From contig JANXTS010000098.1 in assembly GCA_025352265.1 (NCBI GenBank), positions 1-56,179 on the forward strand: a stretch of DNA of 56,179 nucleotides, in the 5' to 3' direction. A program made the translations under genes and the position numbers. The notes under the pieces are model-generated. The model was given only the letters and a program-made list of their open reading frames with translations, searched no databases and was not told where the DNA came from. Below, one piece after another: positions 1 to 8,810 of this stretch. Position 1 is the stretch's first letter. Each line of letters begins with the position of its first letter. The stretch is from Variovorax sp. (GTDB lineage: Bacteria; Pseudomonadota; Gammaproteobacteria; Burkholderiales; Burkholderiaceae_C).

Positions 1-216
1 CCCGATGAAGGCATCCAGGTCGAAGTCGGCCGCGCCGCTGGCGTCCAGGTTCAGGCCGTCGGGGGTTTTAAGGAGGAGTTCGTAGGCGAAGAGGCCGTTC
101 AGGCCTTCGCTGCCGGACAGGCGCACGGGCTCCAGAGAAGGGCGGCCCAGGATCTCGGGGATTACGCGCGAGCTGACCGACAGGGTGCGTGCGAACGCCC
201 CGTTGCTTGTTGACAT
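1..216 (-). CDS. vgrG: Type VI secretion spike protein VgrG, N-terminal fragment (runs off the left edge)
   Basis: Only the first 72 codons are present. The reading begins MSTSNGAFARTLSVSS, and the stretch VRLSGSEGLNGLFAYELLLKT is the typical opening of the VgrG/Rhs gp27-like domain, in which the spike trimer base is built. VgrG caps the Hcp tube of the type VI secretion system and is ejected with its effector. The ATG lies just downstream, on the minus strand, of the purine-rich sequence GGGAGAAGTG. Any C-terminal effector extension, and the neighbouring effector and immunity genes, lie outside the window. A VgrG-related phage tail protein is a less likely alternative. Confidence 0.8.
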   Translation of the reverse strand, partial: MSTSNGAFARTLSVSSRVIPEILGRPSLEPVRLSGSEGLNGLFAYELLLKTPDGLNLDASGAADFDLDAFIG

Positions 217-381
217 GACACTTCTCCCTGACGCTGCCCCTGAGGGGCTATGTGCGAACAATTATGGGAGGCAGGGTAGGGTGGCGCTGTGCAGCAATGC
301 ACGAAAGATCGGCGCAGTCGATCCGATATTCAAAAACGGGGCGCGTTCAAGACATCGCCGTTGACAGCCCCTGGCGACGTG

Positions 382-1521
382 TCAAGCGAAGCAGAGCAGC
401 GTGGCGGCCAGCGTCAGTGACGCCGTTTGTATCGCCCAGGCCCAGCGCAGACCAAGCGTGTTGCCGAGCACCCCACCCGTGGTCCACAACCCTGCCGCCA
501 CGCAGCCGAGCAGCGCGGCGTCGACGCCGAACGACAACTCGTCGGCCTGCCACAGAAAAGCCAGCGTCACAGCGACTGACAGCACGAAGTGCGCGACGCC
601 GCTCCATTGCTGCGCGCGCGTCAGCGAAGGATCGAAGCGGCGCACCGCGTCGAGCGTGAACGGCGCTTCTGGAAACCGCATCGCCACGTCCGTCGGCCGC
701 CACCCGGGCGCCTTGAACCACACGCGCAGCTTGTCGCCCCAGCGCCGTGCATGCCAGGCATCGCGCACCAAAGGAACATACGGCCCCAACACCGCGCGCA
801 TCGGGCTCCAGCTGTCCAGCGGCTTGCGCGTGCCGTATACGCATGGCGCTCTCTCTTCAGCGAAGGTGCCGAACAATCGGTCCCATATCACCAGCATGCC
901 GCCGTAGTTGCGGTCGATGTATTCTTCATTGACGGCGTGGTGCACGCGATGGTTCGAGGGCGACGAGAACACACGGTCGAACCAGCCCAGTTTTCCGATG
1001 TGCTCAGTGTGAATCCAGAACTGGTAGACCAGCACGATGAGCCCCGCCACGCCGAACTGCTCGGGTGGCACACCGAGCAAGGCCATCGGCAGATAGAACG
1101 GCCAGCCCAGCAACGCGACCGTGCTCTCCTGCCGCAACGCGGTCGACAGGTTGAAGTCCTGGCTTTGGTGATGCACCGAATGGGCGGCCCAGAACACGGC
1201 CGACTCATGCCCCGCACGGTGTAACCAGTAGTCGCAAAAGTCGAACAGCACCACGGCCAGCACCCAGCCGACGGCGCTGTCCCAAAACGCTTCGCCGGGC
1301 GGATGTATCCATCGCGTCGCCAGCGGAAAGACCATTGCGTAGAGGCCGATCTGAAAAAGCTGAGTGCAGACTGCGACGGCCTGGCTCAACAGACCCTGAG
1401 TCAGGCTGCTGATACTGTCGTTTAGCCGCCAGGTGTTGCGCTGTTTTCGCCAGCCCCAGGCAAACTCGAGCGCCATGAGCAACGCGAACACCGGCACGAC
1501 CAACACTACCAAACGATGCAC
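382..1521 (-). CDS. Sterol desaturase / fatty acid hydroxylase family membrane di-iron enzyme
   Basis: This 379-residue protein carries the histidine clusters of the fatty acid hydroxylase superfamily: HRAGH near residue 101, HSVHH near 114, HTEH near 171 and HRVHH near 191. These ligate a di-iron centre that hydroxylates or desaturates lipid-like substrates in the membrane. Hydrophobic segments occur at about residues 2-22, 48-68 and 84-100, with more near the C-terminus (about 320-378). It is the last gene of a minus-strand operon, 12 bases after the ketoacyl synthase stop codon. With a carrier protein and a condensing enzyme upstream, its substrate is plausibly an acyl chain made by those partners, but this is inference. 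Confidence 0.85.
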   Translation of the reverse strand: MHRLVVLVVPVFALLMALEFAWGWRKQRNTWRLNDSISSLTQGLLSQAVAVCTQLFQIGLYAMVFPLATRWIHPPGEAFWDSAVGWVLAVVLFDFCDYWLHRAGHESAVFWAAHSVHHQSQDFNLSTALRQESTVALLGWPFYLPMALLGVPPEQFGVAGLIVLVYQFWIHTEHIGKLGWFDRVFSSPSNHRVHHAVNEEYIDRNYGGMLVIWDRLFGTFAEERAPCVYGTRKPLDSWSPMRAVLGPYVPLVRDAWHARRWGDKLRVWFKAPGWRPTDVAMRFPEAPFTLDAVRRFDPSLTRAQQWSGVAHFVLSVAVTLAFLWQADELSFGVDAALLGCVAAGLWTTGGVLGNTLGLRWAWAIQTASLTLAATLLCFA

Positions 1522-1533
1522 GAGATGCTGCGC

Positions 1534-2775
1534 TCAGTCGGTGAGGCTGGCGCGACTCGCGACCAGCACGGCGTTGGTACCGCCAAACGCGAACGAGTTG
1601 GAAATCGCGTGTCGTAGCTGCGGGGCCGCGCGCGCATTGCCGCGCACGAAGTCGAGTGTGAAAGCTGCATCGGGCGTCTGCAGATTGGCGGTCGGCGGCA
1701 GGCTGCGACGCTCCAATGCGCGCAATGTGGCGACCAGCTCGACGGCTCCGCCGCCGCCCAGCAGGTGGCCATGAATCGCCTTGGTCGCACTGACCGGCAC
1801 GGCATCGCCGAACACCTCGTGCACCGACATCGCTTCGGCCGCATCGCCGGCGCCGGTGGCAGTGCCGTGCGCGTTGACGTAACCGATGTCGGCTGCATCG
1901 AGCCCGGCATCGCGTAACGCGGCACGCATGGCGCGTACCTGGCCCCCGGCATCGGGGTTGGTCATGTGCACGCTGTCGCAGTTGGTGGCGTAACCGCTCA
2001 GGAACGTTGTCGGCTTCATGCCGCGAGCCAGTGCATGCGCTTCCGATTCGATGATCAACGCGGCAGCGCCTTCACCGAGCGCGAAGCCGACGCGGTCGGC
2101 CGAAAAGGGACGGCACGCAGTCGAAGGATCCTCGGCCGGTGGCTGCGCTGTGACGCGCATCGAATGCCAGCCAGCCATGGTGCCGGACGTAAGCATTGCC
2201 TCGTGCCCGCCGACAATCGCAATGTCGATCCAGCCTCCACGGATGGCGCGCATCGCTTCGCCGATGGCGACAGCCGACGAGGCACATGCGCAGGCGTAGC
2301 TCAGTGCCGCACCACGTGCACCGAACAGCAAGCCGAGTTCGGCTGCGGCGGCGTTTGGCATGGTCGTAAGCACGGCGGTAGGCCGGATCCGTCGCTTGTG
2401 GCGATACAGCGCGATCGCTGTCTCGTCGAAGCTCGCTGAGCCTGCCATGCCACTGCCCCAATACACACCGAGGCGCTCGCCATCGGGCGGCGTTTCGGCG
2501 AGGCCCGCCATTGCGAAAGCATCGCGCGCGGCAGCGATGGCCATGGCGGTGCCGCGATCGAGTGGCAAGCGCGATGTGCTGCGTTCGGAGTCGTCGAAGT
2601 CGCACGACGCAACCGCCAGTTGCATTGCATCGAGTCCTTCGATCTCAAGCGTGAGCGCGCGTACCGCAGAGCGGCCCGCGAACACAGCGTCGTCGAACTC
2701 GGTAAGCGTGTGCCCGAGCGGCGTGACAAGGCCGATGCCGCTCACGCCGATGCGTGCGCCGCGACCCGTACTCAT
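1534..2775 (-). CDS. Beta-ketoacyl-ACP synthase (FabF-like KAS)
   Basis: The 413-residue protein is a thiolase-fold condensing enzyme that should catalyse decarboxylative Claisen condensation on a carrier protein. The nucleophilic cysteine lies in ACACASS (about residue 164), and the two catalytic histidines lie in NAHGTATGAGD and KAIHGHLLGGGG, so the Cys-His-His triad is intact. I chose the ATG at 2775 because it overlaps the stop codon of the upstream acyl carrier protein in an ATGA arrangement, implying translational coupling, and because the family N-terminus (RIGVSGIGLVTPLG) begins right after it. A longer open frame upstream covers the carrier protein gene and is not needed. The dedicated carrier protein suggests a specialised pathway rather than housekeeping fatty acid synthesis. 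Confidence 0.9.
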   Translation of the reverse strand: MSTGRGARIGVSGIGLVTPLGHTLTEFDDAVFAGRSAVRALTLEIEGLDAMQLAVASCDFDDSERSTSRLPLDRGTAMAIAAARDAFAMAGLAETPPDGERLGVYWGSGMAGSASFDETAIALYRHKRRIRPTAVLTTMPNAAAAELGLLFGARGAALSYACACASSAVAIGEAMRAIRGGWIDIAIVGGHEAMLTSGTMAGWHSMRVTAQPPAEDPSTACRPFSADRVGFALGEGAAALIIESEAHALARGMKPTTFLSGYATNCDSVHMTNPDAGGQVRAMRAALRDAGLDAADIGYVNAHGTATGAGDAAEAMSVHEVFGDAVPVSATKAIHGHLLGGGGAVELVATLRALERRSLPPTANLQTPDAAFTLDFVRGNARAAPQLRHAISNSFAFGGTNAVLVASRASLTD

Positions 2776-3119
2776 GCGCGTGCCGAGCTCAGCGTCGGTA
2801 CCGGCGTCATTGCGCTCGCAAGCGATGCAACGGCAGGCGTCGCGGGCACGGGCAAATCGTCGATCACTTCGCACAACCGTTGCAGCGTGATGCCGGCCTC
2901 GCGCGGGTCGAGGCGCTCTTCCGGAATGCGCAGGTGAAAGGCATCTTCGACTGCAAACACGAACTCCATCAACGCCAGCGAGTCGAGGCCGAGGTCGGTC
3001 AACGTCGTGGTCGGTTGAATGGCCGCGGCTTCGACCTTGAAGTCGCTCTTCAGAATGCCGGCGATGGTGTTGAAGGTGGGCGATTTCGCGGACGTAACGG
3101 GGACTGTCGTTGCGGTCAT
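2772..3119 (-). CDS. Acyl carrier protein (dedicated)
   Basis: This 115-residue protein contains the phosphopantetheine attachment motif LGLDSLALMEF, with the modified serine at about residue 47, followed by the usual helix III region. It is longer than housekeeping AcpP (about 78 residues). The extra length is a flexible N-terminus and an Ala/Pro/Thr-rich tail of about 25 residues. It carries the growing or modified acyl chain for the ketoacyl synthase, whose ATG overlaps this stop codon. The upstream hydrolase ends 38 bases away. A peptidyl carrier protein is possible but unlikely without an adenylation domain nearby. Confidence 0.87.
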   Translation of the reverse strand: MTATTVPVTSAKSPTFNTIAGILKSDFKVEAAAIQPTTTLTDLGLDSLALMEFVFAVEDAFHLRIPEERLDPREAGITLQRLCEVIDDLPVPATPAVASLASAMTPVPTLSSARA

Positions 3120-3157
3120 GTGGATCTCTTGTATGCCGAAGGTGAGAGTCCGTGCTT

Positions 3158-4006
3158 TCAGCCAGCGTTGTGCGCGATGGTCGAAGCGAACTCGAGCGTG
3201 TGCCGGACCACTTGATGACGGTCGTTGTCGATGGTGATCATGTGGTAGCTGTCACCCAGCACCACGGCACGAAAGGAAGCCGAGCGCAGCCCGCGCGCAA
3301 GCAGATCGAGGTTGCTTACGCTGGCCACTTCGTCTTGCCGAGCATGCAGTGCGAGCACGTGGTCGCAGACGACGCGGTCAAGGTGGCTGCGCACGTGGCG
3401 CATGAGGCGATGGTGTGCGCGCATGTGTGCGATACCGATCACCGAAGAGCCCGCACTGGAGATGCGGCGCGTGCGGAGTTCACGCTCGATCCATGCGCGC
3501 ACACGCTCGTTCTTGACGCCATAGGGCGCTCGCTCGCGGTACTTCCAGAAACGGCCGAGTGGCGTGTACAGCGCCAACGGCAGCAAGAACTGCCAACGCG
3601 GAACGGCCCAACCGTCGAAGCGCAAAGTCGTCGACATCAGCACCAACGCATCGACGCGCCGCTCGCAACGGATGGCCGCAGCCAACGCGAGCGATGCGCC
3701 GGCTGAAATGCCGACCAACATCACGCGGTCGTGCGATGTGCGCAGTGCGTCGATGCGGCGTTCGATTGAATCGATCCACTGCTCGAACGGAGCAGCTTGC
3801 TGCTTCTCGACGCTGGCGTTAAAAGAGTAGCCGTCGATGGACATCGGGTGCACCGAGTAACCCACGCTGCGCAGAGCGCTTTGCACACCCTGCAGCTCAT
3901 CGGGCGTACTGCACAAGCCGTGCAGCAGCACGACAGCTGTGCGACTTGCCGCGGAATGATCGAAGCCGTGGTCGTGTCCATCGACAAATGCGGGCCGCGC
4001 GCTCAA
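3158..4006 (-). CDS. Alpha/beta hydrolase, Est30-like carboxylesterase or thioesterase
   Basis: This 282-residue alpha/beta-hydrolase has the oxyanion segment VVLLHGLCSTPDEL, the nucleophile elbow GISAG, a likely acid in HARQDEVAS and the catalytic histidine in DSYHMITID. It is the first gene of the four-gene lipid-type operon. That position would suit release or trimming of a carrier-bound acyl chain, although simple esterase activity is equally compatible. No signal peptide is visible. The start lies about 160 bases from the divergent response regulator, so the operon promoter is probably in that gap. A second hydrolase later in the window shares the same histidine signature. Confidence 0.8.
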   Translation of the reverse strand: MSARPAFVDGHDHGFDHSAASRTAVVLLHGLCSTPDELQGVQSALRSVGYSVHPMSIDGYSFNASVEKQQAAPFEQWIDSIERRIDALRTSHDRVMLVGISAGASLALAAAIRCERRVDALVLMSTTLRFDGWAVPRWQFLLPLALYTPLGRFWKYRERAPYGVKNERVRAWIERELRTRRISSAGSSVIGIAHMRAHHRLMRHVRSHLDRVVCDHVLALHARQDEVASVSNLDLLARGLRSASFRAVVLGDSYHMITIDNDRHQVVRHTLEFASTIAHNAG

Positions 4007-4166
4007 CGGGGCACCCCCGGCGTCTTGCTGATGACGCGCTCCCTGAAAATCACCTGCTGTCGTATGCTCATGCCGCGTTTATCGCGCCGAGCGGCTGACG
4101 TGCCGCTGACCCTTTGATTGCGTATAAACACGTACATTTCGTGACCATTTTCTCCAGCTAAAACCG

Positions 4167-4856
4167 ATGCGAATTCTCCTTGTCGAAGACGATGCCGTAT
4201 TGCGCGAAGTGATGCTGCGCAGCCTGGTGGATGCAGGGCATCGGGTCGATGTCGCATCGAACGTCGATGATGCTGACCATCTGTGGCGGGTACAACCATT
4301 CGATGCGGTACTGCTCGATCTCAACTTGCCGGTGACCGGTGCGGCAGGCAGTTCCACTGGCAGCGGTCTCACCGCTCTGCGCCATGCACGGGCTCGCGGC
4401 GACCGCACGCCTGTGCTGGTGCTCACCGCACGCGACCGGACTGAAGAGCGCATTGCCGGCCTCGATGCGGGCGCCGACGACTACCTTGGCAAGCCCTTCG
4501 ATCTGGCCGAAGTCGAGGCGCGTTTGCGTGCCTTGGTGCGGCGCGCCAAGGGCACCGAAGACATGGTCACGCTCGGCCAACTCAAGCTCGATCGCAAGGC
4601 ACGGCGCTTTGCGATGGGCAGCACGCCGCTCGACTTACCGGCACGCGAGTTCGAGGTGCTGTGGGAGCTCATGAGTCCACCGGGTCATGCGGTGAGCAAG
4701 CGCTCCTTGTCGGACAAGCTCTCGACCTTCGACGAGGCGCTGGGCGACAACGCACTCGAGGCATTCATCTCGCGCCTGCGCAAGAAGCTATTGGGCAGCG
4801 GTGCGAGCATTCGTACATTGCGAGGCATCGGTTACCTGCTGGAAGCCGAGCAGTGA
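4167..4856 (+). CDS. Two-component response regulator, OmpR family
   Basis: The 229-residue protein has a receiver domain (residues about 1-115) followed by a winged-helix DNA-binding domain (about 130-225). Acidic pocket residues are D8 and D9, the phosphoacceptor is D51 in LLDLNLP, the switch threonine is T87 and the lysine is K109 in LGKPFD. A glycine/serine-rich insertion (about residues 57-67) sits directly after the phosphorylation loop and is not typical of TctD/QseB relatives. Its stop codon overlaps the start of the partner kinase, so the pair is co-translated. It is transcribed divergently from the KAS operon and may regulate it, but that is not shown. Confidence 0.92.
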   Translation: MRILLVEDDAVLREVMLRSLVDAGHRVDVASNVDDADHLWRVQPFDAVLLDLNLPVTGAAGSSTGSGLTALRHARARGDRTPVLVLTARDRTEERIAGLDAGADDYLGKPFDLAEVEARLRALVRRAKGTEDMVTLGQLKLDRKARRFAMGSTPLDLPAREFEVLWELMSPPGHAVSKRSLSDKLSTFDEALGDNALEAFISRLRKKLLGSGASIRTLRGIGYLLEAEQ

Positions 4857-6199
4857 ATGCGCCCTCGCTGACGCAGCGTGTGCTGCGCAGCGTGCTTTTG
4901 CCGTTGGGCCTGACATGGTTGATCGGCACAGGGGTGGCGATCTTCATTGCCAACGTGTTGACCGAACAGGCCTTCGATCACGCGATGCTCGACGATGCTT
5001 ATTCGGTGTCGAGCAACGTTCAGGTGAGCGATGGTGGCATCGAGCTTTTATTGTCACCGCGCGAAGTGACTACGGTACTTTTCGATCAGGTCGAAACCGT
5101 GTACTTCGCATTGCTACGGCCCGATGGTTCGCTGCTGGCGGGCAACGCCGGGCTGGAAGCACCAGCCCCTGGCGACAACGTGAAGTTCCGTTTTTCAGAC
5201 ATCGTTTTCCAGGGCAATGCGCTGCGTGCCGTGGTGCTCAGGCACGACTCGCCCAATGCCTATCAGGTGATCATTGCGCAGACCACTCGAGCCCGTGCCA
5301 CGCTGGTCGCGCGTCTGCTCAGCTATGCGCTCACACCACAACTCATCCTTCTCGCATTGCTGGCGCTGTGGATTTGGCGGCGCATCCGAAACGACCTGCG
5401 GCCCTTAGGCGAACTGCAACGCGCGCTCGACCGGCGCGATGCGCGTGACCTTGCGCCGGTACCGGTGGCGCAGACTTCGCGTGAGTTGCAAAGGCTCGGC
5501 AACACCGTCAATTCGCTGTTCGAACGGCTCGGTTCGAGCGTCCGGGCGCAACGGGAATTTGCCGGCAACGTGGCGCACGAGTTGCGGACGCCGCTGGCGG
5601 GCATTCGTGCGTTGGCCGAATATGGGCTCGCGCAGCCGAGCCCTGTGGTGTGGCGTGAGCAACTGGAACGAATTGCGGCCAGCCAGGCGCGCGCGAGTCG
5701 CCTCGTCGATCAACTGCTCGGACTTGCATTGGCCGATGAAGCGCACGCCGGACTGCAACGCGAGCCGGTTCGGCTCGATCGCCTCGCTGAAGAAGCCGTC
5801 ATGCGGCATCTGGCGCGCGCCGATGCCAAGGGCGTCGATCTCGGTGCAATCGGGCTTGAAGAGCCAGTCACGGTCGAGGCCAACACCGCACTGATCGAAG
5901 GCATCCTGGACAACCTCATCGACAACGCTATGCGTTATGGCGGGCGAACGATCACGATCGAACTGACAGGCAGTACGCTCAGTGTGGTGGACGATGGCGC
6001 CGGAATTCCGGTCGATGCGCAGCGTGACCTGGTGCAGCGCGGGTCGCAAGGTGCGGCGGGCCAGAAGCTCGGGCAGGGCGCCGGGCTCGGACTGTCGATC
6101 GTGGCGCGCTATGCCAAGCTTCTCGGTGCTGAGCTCACCCTGGAAAACGACGCGACCACCGGCGGCTTGCGCGTCAACATCGCGTTCACCGGCGTCTGA
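4853..6199 (+). CDS. Sensor histidine kinase (TctE/QseC-like)
   Basis: I start this at the GTG overlapping the regulator stop codon (GTGA), giving about 448 residues. A longer open frame running back into the regulator gene is not credible. Transmembrane segments at about residues 12-34 and 158-176 flank a periplasmic sensor region of roughly 120 residues of the two-component sensor N-terminal type. The phosphorylated histidine is about residue 242 in NVAHELRTPLAG. The ATP-binding core is complete: an N box in LDNLIDNAMRYG, a G1 box in VVDDGAGIP and a G2 box in GAGLGLSIV. It phosphorylates the adjacent OmpR-type regulator. Relatives sense tricarboxylates or adrenergic-like signals, but the ligand here is unknown. 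Confidence 0.9.
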   Translation: MNAPSLTQRVLRSVLLPLGLTWLIGTGVAIFIANVLTEQAFDHAMLDDAYSVSSNVQVSDGGIELLLSPREVTTVLFDQVETVYFALLRPDGSLLAGNAGLEAPAPGDNVKFRFSDIVFQGNALRAVVLRHDSPNAYQVIIAQTTRARATLVARLLSYALTPQLILLALLALWIWRRIRNDLRPLGELQRALDRRDARDLAPVPVAQTSRELQRLGNTVNSLFERLGSSVRAQREFAGNVAHELRTPLAGIRALAEYGLAQPSPVVWREQLERIAASQARASRLVDQLLGLALADEAHAGLQREPVRLDRLAEEAVMRHLARADAKGVDLGAIGLEEPVTVEANTALIEGILDNLIDNAMRYGGRTITIELTGSTLSVVDDGAGIPVDAQRDLVQRGSQGAAGQKLGQGAGLGLSIVARYAKLLGAELTLENDATTGGLRVNIAFTGV

Positions 6200-6250
6200 G
6201 ACGCGCGCACTTCTAACGCGCGAATCCGACTTCGCTCAGGCTACCGGGCG

Positions 6251-7354
6251 TTATCCGAGCGCCGGATAGTCGGTGTAGCCCTTCGTGCCGCCGCCGTACA
6301 ACGTGGCCTTGTCGAGCTCGTTCCATGGCGCGCTTTCGCGGATGCGGCGCACCAGGTCGGGGTTGGCGATAAAGGGCCGTCCGAACGCCACGAGATCGTC
6401 GCCTTCCTTGACCGCGATCTCGGCCATCGGCTTGTCGTAGCCGTTGTTCACCATCCATGCACCCTTGCCGCCGGCCTGGCGGTAAGCGGCCTTGAGCGCT
6501 TCGTAGTCGAACGGTCTGTCGTCGAGTTCACGCGGGCCGCCGGTGGCGCCCTCGATGATGTGAATGTAGGCCAGCCCGAGCGTTGCAAGGTGCTTCACGA
6601 CGTAGGTGAAGAGCGGTTGCGGATCGGCGTCTTCGACGCCGTTTGCCGGCGTCACCGGTGACAGGCGGATGCCGGTTTTTCCACCGCCGACGGCGTCGAC
6701 CACTGCGCGCGTGACTTCGAGCGTGAAGCGGGCGCGGTTTTCGATGCTGCCGCCGTAGTCGTCGGTGCGCTTGTTGCTGTTGGTCTTCAGGAACTGGTCG
6801 AGCAGGTAACCGTTGGCGCCGTGAATTTCGACGCCGTCGAAGCCGGCCGTTTCAACTGCGCTGCGTGCCGCGGTGGCAAAGGAGTGAACGATGCCGGGGA
6901 TCTCTCCAGCGTCGAGCGCACGTGGTTCCGAGGTATCGACGAAGCCGGCCACGCCGTCCTTGATGAGCACGGTCTTGGTCTTGGCCGTAATAGCCGAAGG
7001 TGCGACAGGCTTGCCGCCTTCGGGCTGCAGGTCGATGTGCGACACGCGGCCCACGTGCCACAGCTGCACGACGATCTTGCCGCCGTCGCGATGCACCGCG
7101 TCGGTCACTTTCTTCCATGCATCCAGTTGCTCGGTGCCGTAGAGGCCAGGAACGTCGGAGTAGCCCTGGCCCTGCTGGCTGATCGCAGTGGCTTCGGTGA
7201 TGAGCAGGCCAGCGCTGGCACGCTGCGCGTAGTAGGTCGGGGCGATGGCGGGTGGAATGGCGTTGGGCGAGCGATTGCGCGTCAGCGGGGCCATCACGAT
7301 GCGGTTGGCGAGGTGCAGGTCACCGGCTTGTACGGGGTCGAAAAGAGTAGGCAT
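6251..7354 (-). CDS. nemA: Old yellow enzyme: NADH:flavin oxidoreductase / N-ethylmaleimide reductase type
   Basis: The TIM-barrel flavoenzyme of about 367 residues opens with LFDPVQAGDLHLANRIVMAPLTR, typical of the OYE family. It carries the substrate-binding pair HGANGYLLDQFL and the downstream signature TDDYGGSIENRARF. It reduces activated alkenes, maleimides or nitro compounds using FMN and NAD(P)H in the cytoplasm. I chose the ATG at 7354; a GTG three codons upstream is also possible. It converges with the sensor kinase gene, and its promoter lies between it and the divergent MFS gene. The nemA symbol reflects family resemblance, not a proven substrate. Confidence 0.88.
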   Translation of the reverse strand: MPTLFDPVQAGDLHLANRIVMAPLTRNRSPNAIPPAIAPTYYAQRASAGLLITEATAISQQGQGYSDVPGLYGTEQLDAWKKVTDAVHRDGGKIVVQLWHVGRVSHIDLQPEGGKPVAPSAITAKTKTVLIKDGVAGFVDTSEPRALDAGEIPGIVHSFATAARSAVETAGFDGVEIHGANGYLLDQFLKTNSNKRTDDYGGSIENRARFTLEVTRAVVDAVGGGKTGIRLSPVTPANGVEDADPQPLFTYVVKHLATLGLAYIHIIEGATGGPRELDDRPFDYEALKAAYRQAGGKGAWMVNNGYDKPMAEIAVKEGDDLVAFGRPFIANPDLVRRIRESAPWNELDKATLYGGGTKGYTDYPALG

Positions 7355-7463
7355 CGGGATCACGGTCTAGGTTGGACAAAACGATTAGCGGGCGTAGAGC
7401 GTAGCGCCGTGCGTACAAACGTGCTGACGCAAGGTTGTAGCGGATTGGCTGAGGGCAGGCGTG

Positions 7464-7490
7464 GGCGTTGCTGGCGTTGCTGGCGTTGCC
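7464..7490. repeat. Three tandem copies of a 9-bp unit (GGCGTTGCT)
   Basis: GGCGTTGCT occurs twice and is followed by GGCGTTGCC, head to tail. It lies just after a possible GTG start for the MFS transporter, where it would encode a Gly-Val-Ala repeat. If the downstream ATG is the real start, it sits in the leader. Such short units can change copy number by slippage, but changes in steps of 9 bp would not shift the frame. Confidence 0.7.
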
Positions 7491-7520
7491 GCAGAATGCT
7501 TTGCCGTTTCCGCTGCGCCC

Positions 7521-8744
7521 ATGCCTTTGCCACTCACGTCACCCGTACCGTCACCCCAGTCATCAAGCCCCCTTCGTGTGGCGCTCGCGCTGTCTCTGGG
7601 TGCAGCGGTGTCGCTTGGCATCACACGCTTCGCTTACGGCTTGCTATTGCCGCCGATGCGCGCCGATCTGGGCTGGAGCTATGCGTTGGCCGGTGGGATG
7701 AATACGGCCAATGCATTCGGCTACCTGATCGGCGCGTTGGTGATGCCGGCTTTGATGCGGCGCTTTGGGCCGACGCGCTTGTTGGTGTGGGGCGCCGTGC
7801 TTGCGAGCGCCTTCATGGCGGCCAGCGGCTTCGTCGAGGCGGCGCCGGCCTTGTTGCTGCAGCGTTGGCTGGCCGGCTTTGCCAGCGCCTGGGTCTTCGT
7901 GGCTGGGGGGCTGCTGGCAGCACGGCTTGGCCTGGCTTACCCGACGCGCGCCGGCTTGTTGCTGGGGATCTACTACGGCGGCACCGGCTTCGGTATCTCG
8001 TTGTCCGCGTTGCTGGTGCCACTGGTGCTGCACGCTGCGGCGGATGTTCCGCACGGCTGGGCCTGGGCGTGGTGGATGCTGGCGGCGGTCAGCACCGTGG
8101 CGACGATGGTGTTGGCTGTGACGGCGCGCGGGCTGGAGCGGCAGACAGCGCATTTAACGACCTTGGCTGTGAATATGCGGCCCACGTCGATTCGTCGCTT
8201 TGCCTGGGCGCTTGCCGGCTACACCTTGTTCGGCGCCGGCTACATCGGTTACATGACGTTCGTCATCGCGTTGCTGCGGGAGCAGGGGGCCAGTGCCAGC
8301 GGCATCACGTTGTTCTACTCGTTGCTGGGCGTGGCCTGCGTCGCATCGTCGCGCCTTTGGGCCGGGCTGCTCGACCGCTATCGAGACGGCCGCCCACAGG
8401 CGCTTCTCAACGCCTTGCTGGGCCTTGCTACATTGCTGCCCGTGCTGAGCGCAGCATGGCCGGTTGCGCTGGCATCGGGGGTGCTGTTCGGAGCGGTGTT
8501 TCTGTCGGTGGTTGCATCGACCACGGCGCTGGTCAGGCACAACCTGCCGCAAGCGCAGTGGGCTGCCGGCATCAGCGCCTTCACCATCGTATTCGCGCTG
8601 GGACAGATCGTCGGGCCAACTGTTACCGGCTGGATTTCCGATGGCGCGGGTGGCCTTGCGCGCGGCCTTGTCGTGTCCGCGATCACGTTGTGGCTGGGTG
8701 CCGCGTTTGCATCGCGGCAGAAGCCTTTGGCGATGCCGGCGTGA
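7521..8744 (+). CDS. MFS transporter, YbfB/YjiJ family
   Basis: This is a hydrophobic protein of about 407 residues with roughly twelve membrane spans. The N-terminal segment ALSLGAAVSLGITRFAYGLLLP and the following ADLGWSYALAGGMNTANAFGYLIG are characteristic of the YbfB/YjiJ group of major facilitator exporters, whose substrates are mostly unknown. I used the ATG at 7521. A GTG at 7461 preceded by GAGG would add about 20 Gly/Val/Ala-rich residues and is a genuine alternative. The gene is divergent from the old yellow enzyme and convergent with the glutathione transferase. Confidence 0.85.
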   Translation: MPLPLTSPVPSPQSSSPLRVALALSLGAAVSLGITRFAYGLLLPPMRADLGWSYALAGGMNTANAFGYLIGALVMPALMRRFGPTRLLVWGAVLASAFMAASGFVEAAPALLLQRWLAGFASAWVFVAGGLLAARLGLAYPTRAGLLLGIYYGGTGFGISLSALLVPLVLHAAADVPHGWAWAWWMLAAVSTVATMVLAVTARGLERQTAHLTTLAVNMRPTSIRRFAWALAGYTLFGAGYIGYMTFVIALLREQGASASGITLFYSLLGVACVASSRLWAGLLDRYRDGRPQALLNALLGLATLLPVLSAAWPVALASGVLFGAVFLSVVASTTALVRHNLPQAQWAAGISAFTIVFALGQIVGPTVTGWISDGAGGLARGLVVSAITLWLGAAFASRQKPLAMPA

Positions 8745-8810
8745 CCTTGCTGGTGCGCCATCCGGTTTGGGGCGATCAACTCAGCATGAAGAGCGTGACC
8801 TTCCCGCTTG

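Noticed and set aside
6199..6250. Terminator between the kinase and old yellow enzyme genes
   Set aside because: CGCGCG repeats can pair over 6 bp, but this is weak and typical of GC-rich sequence.
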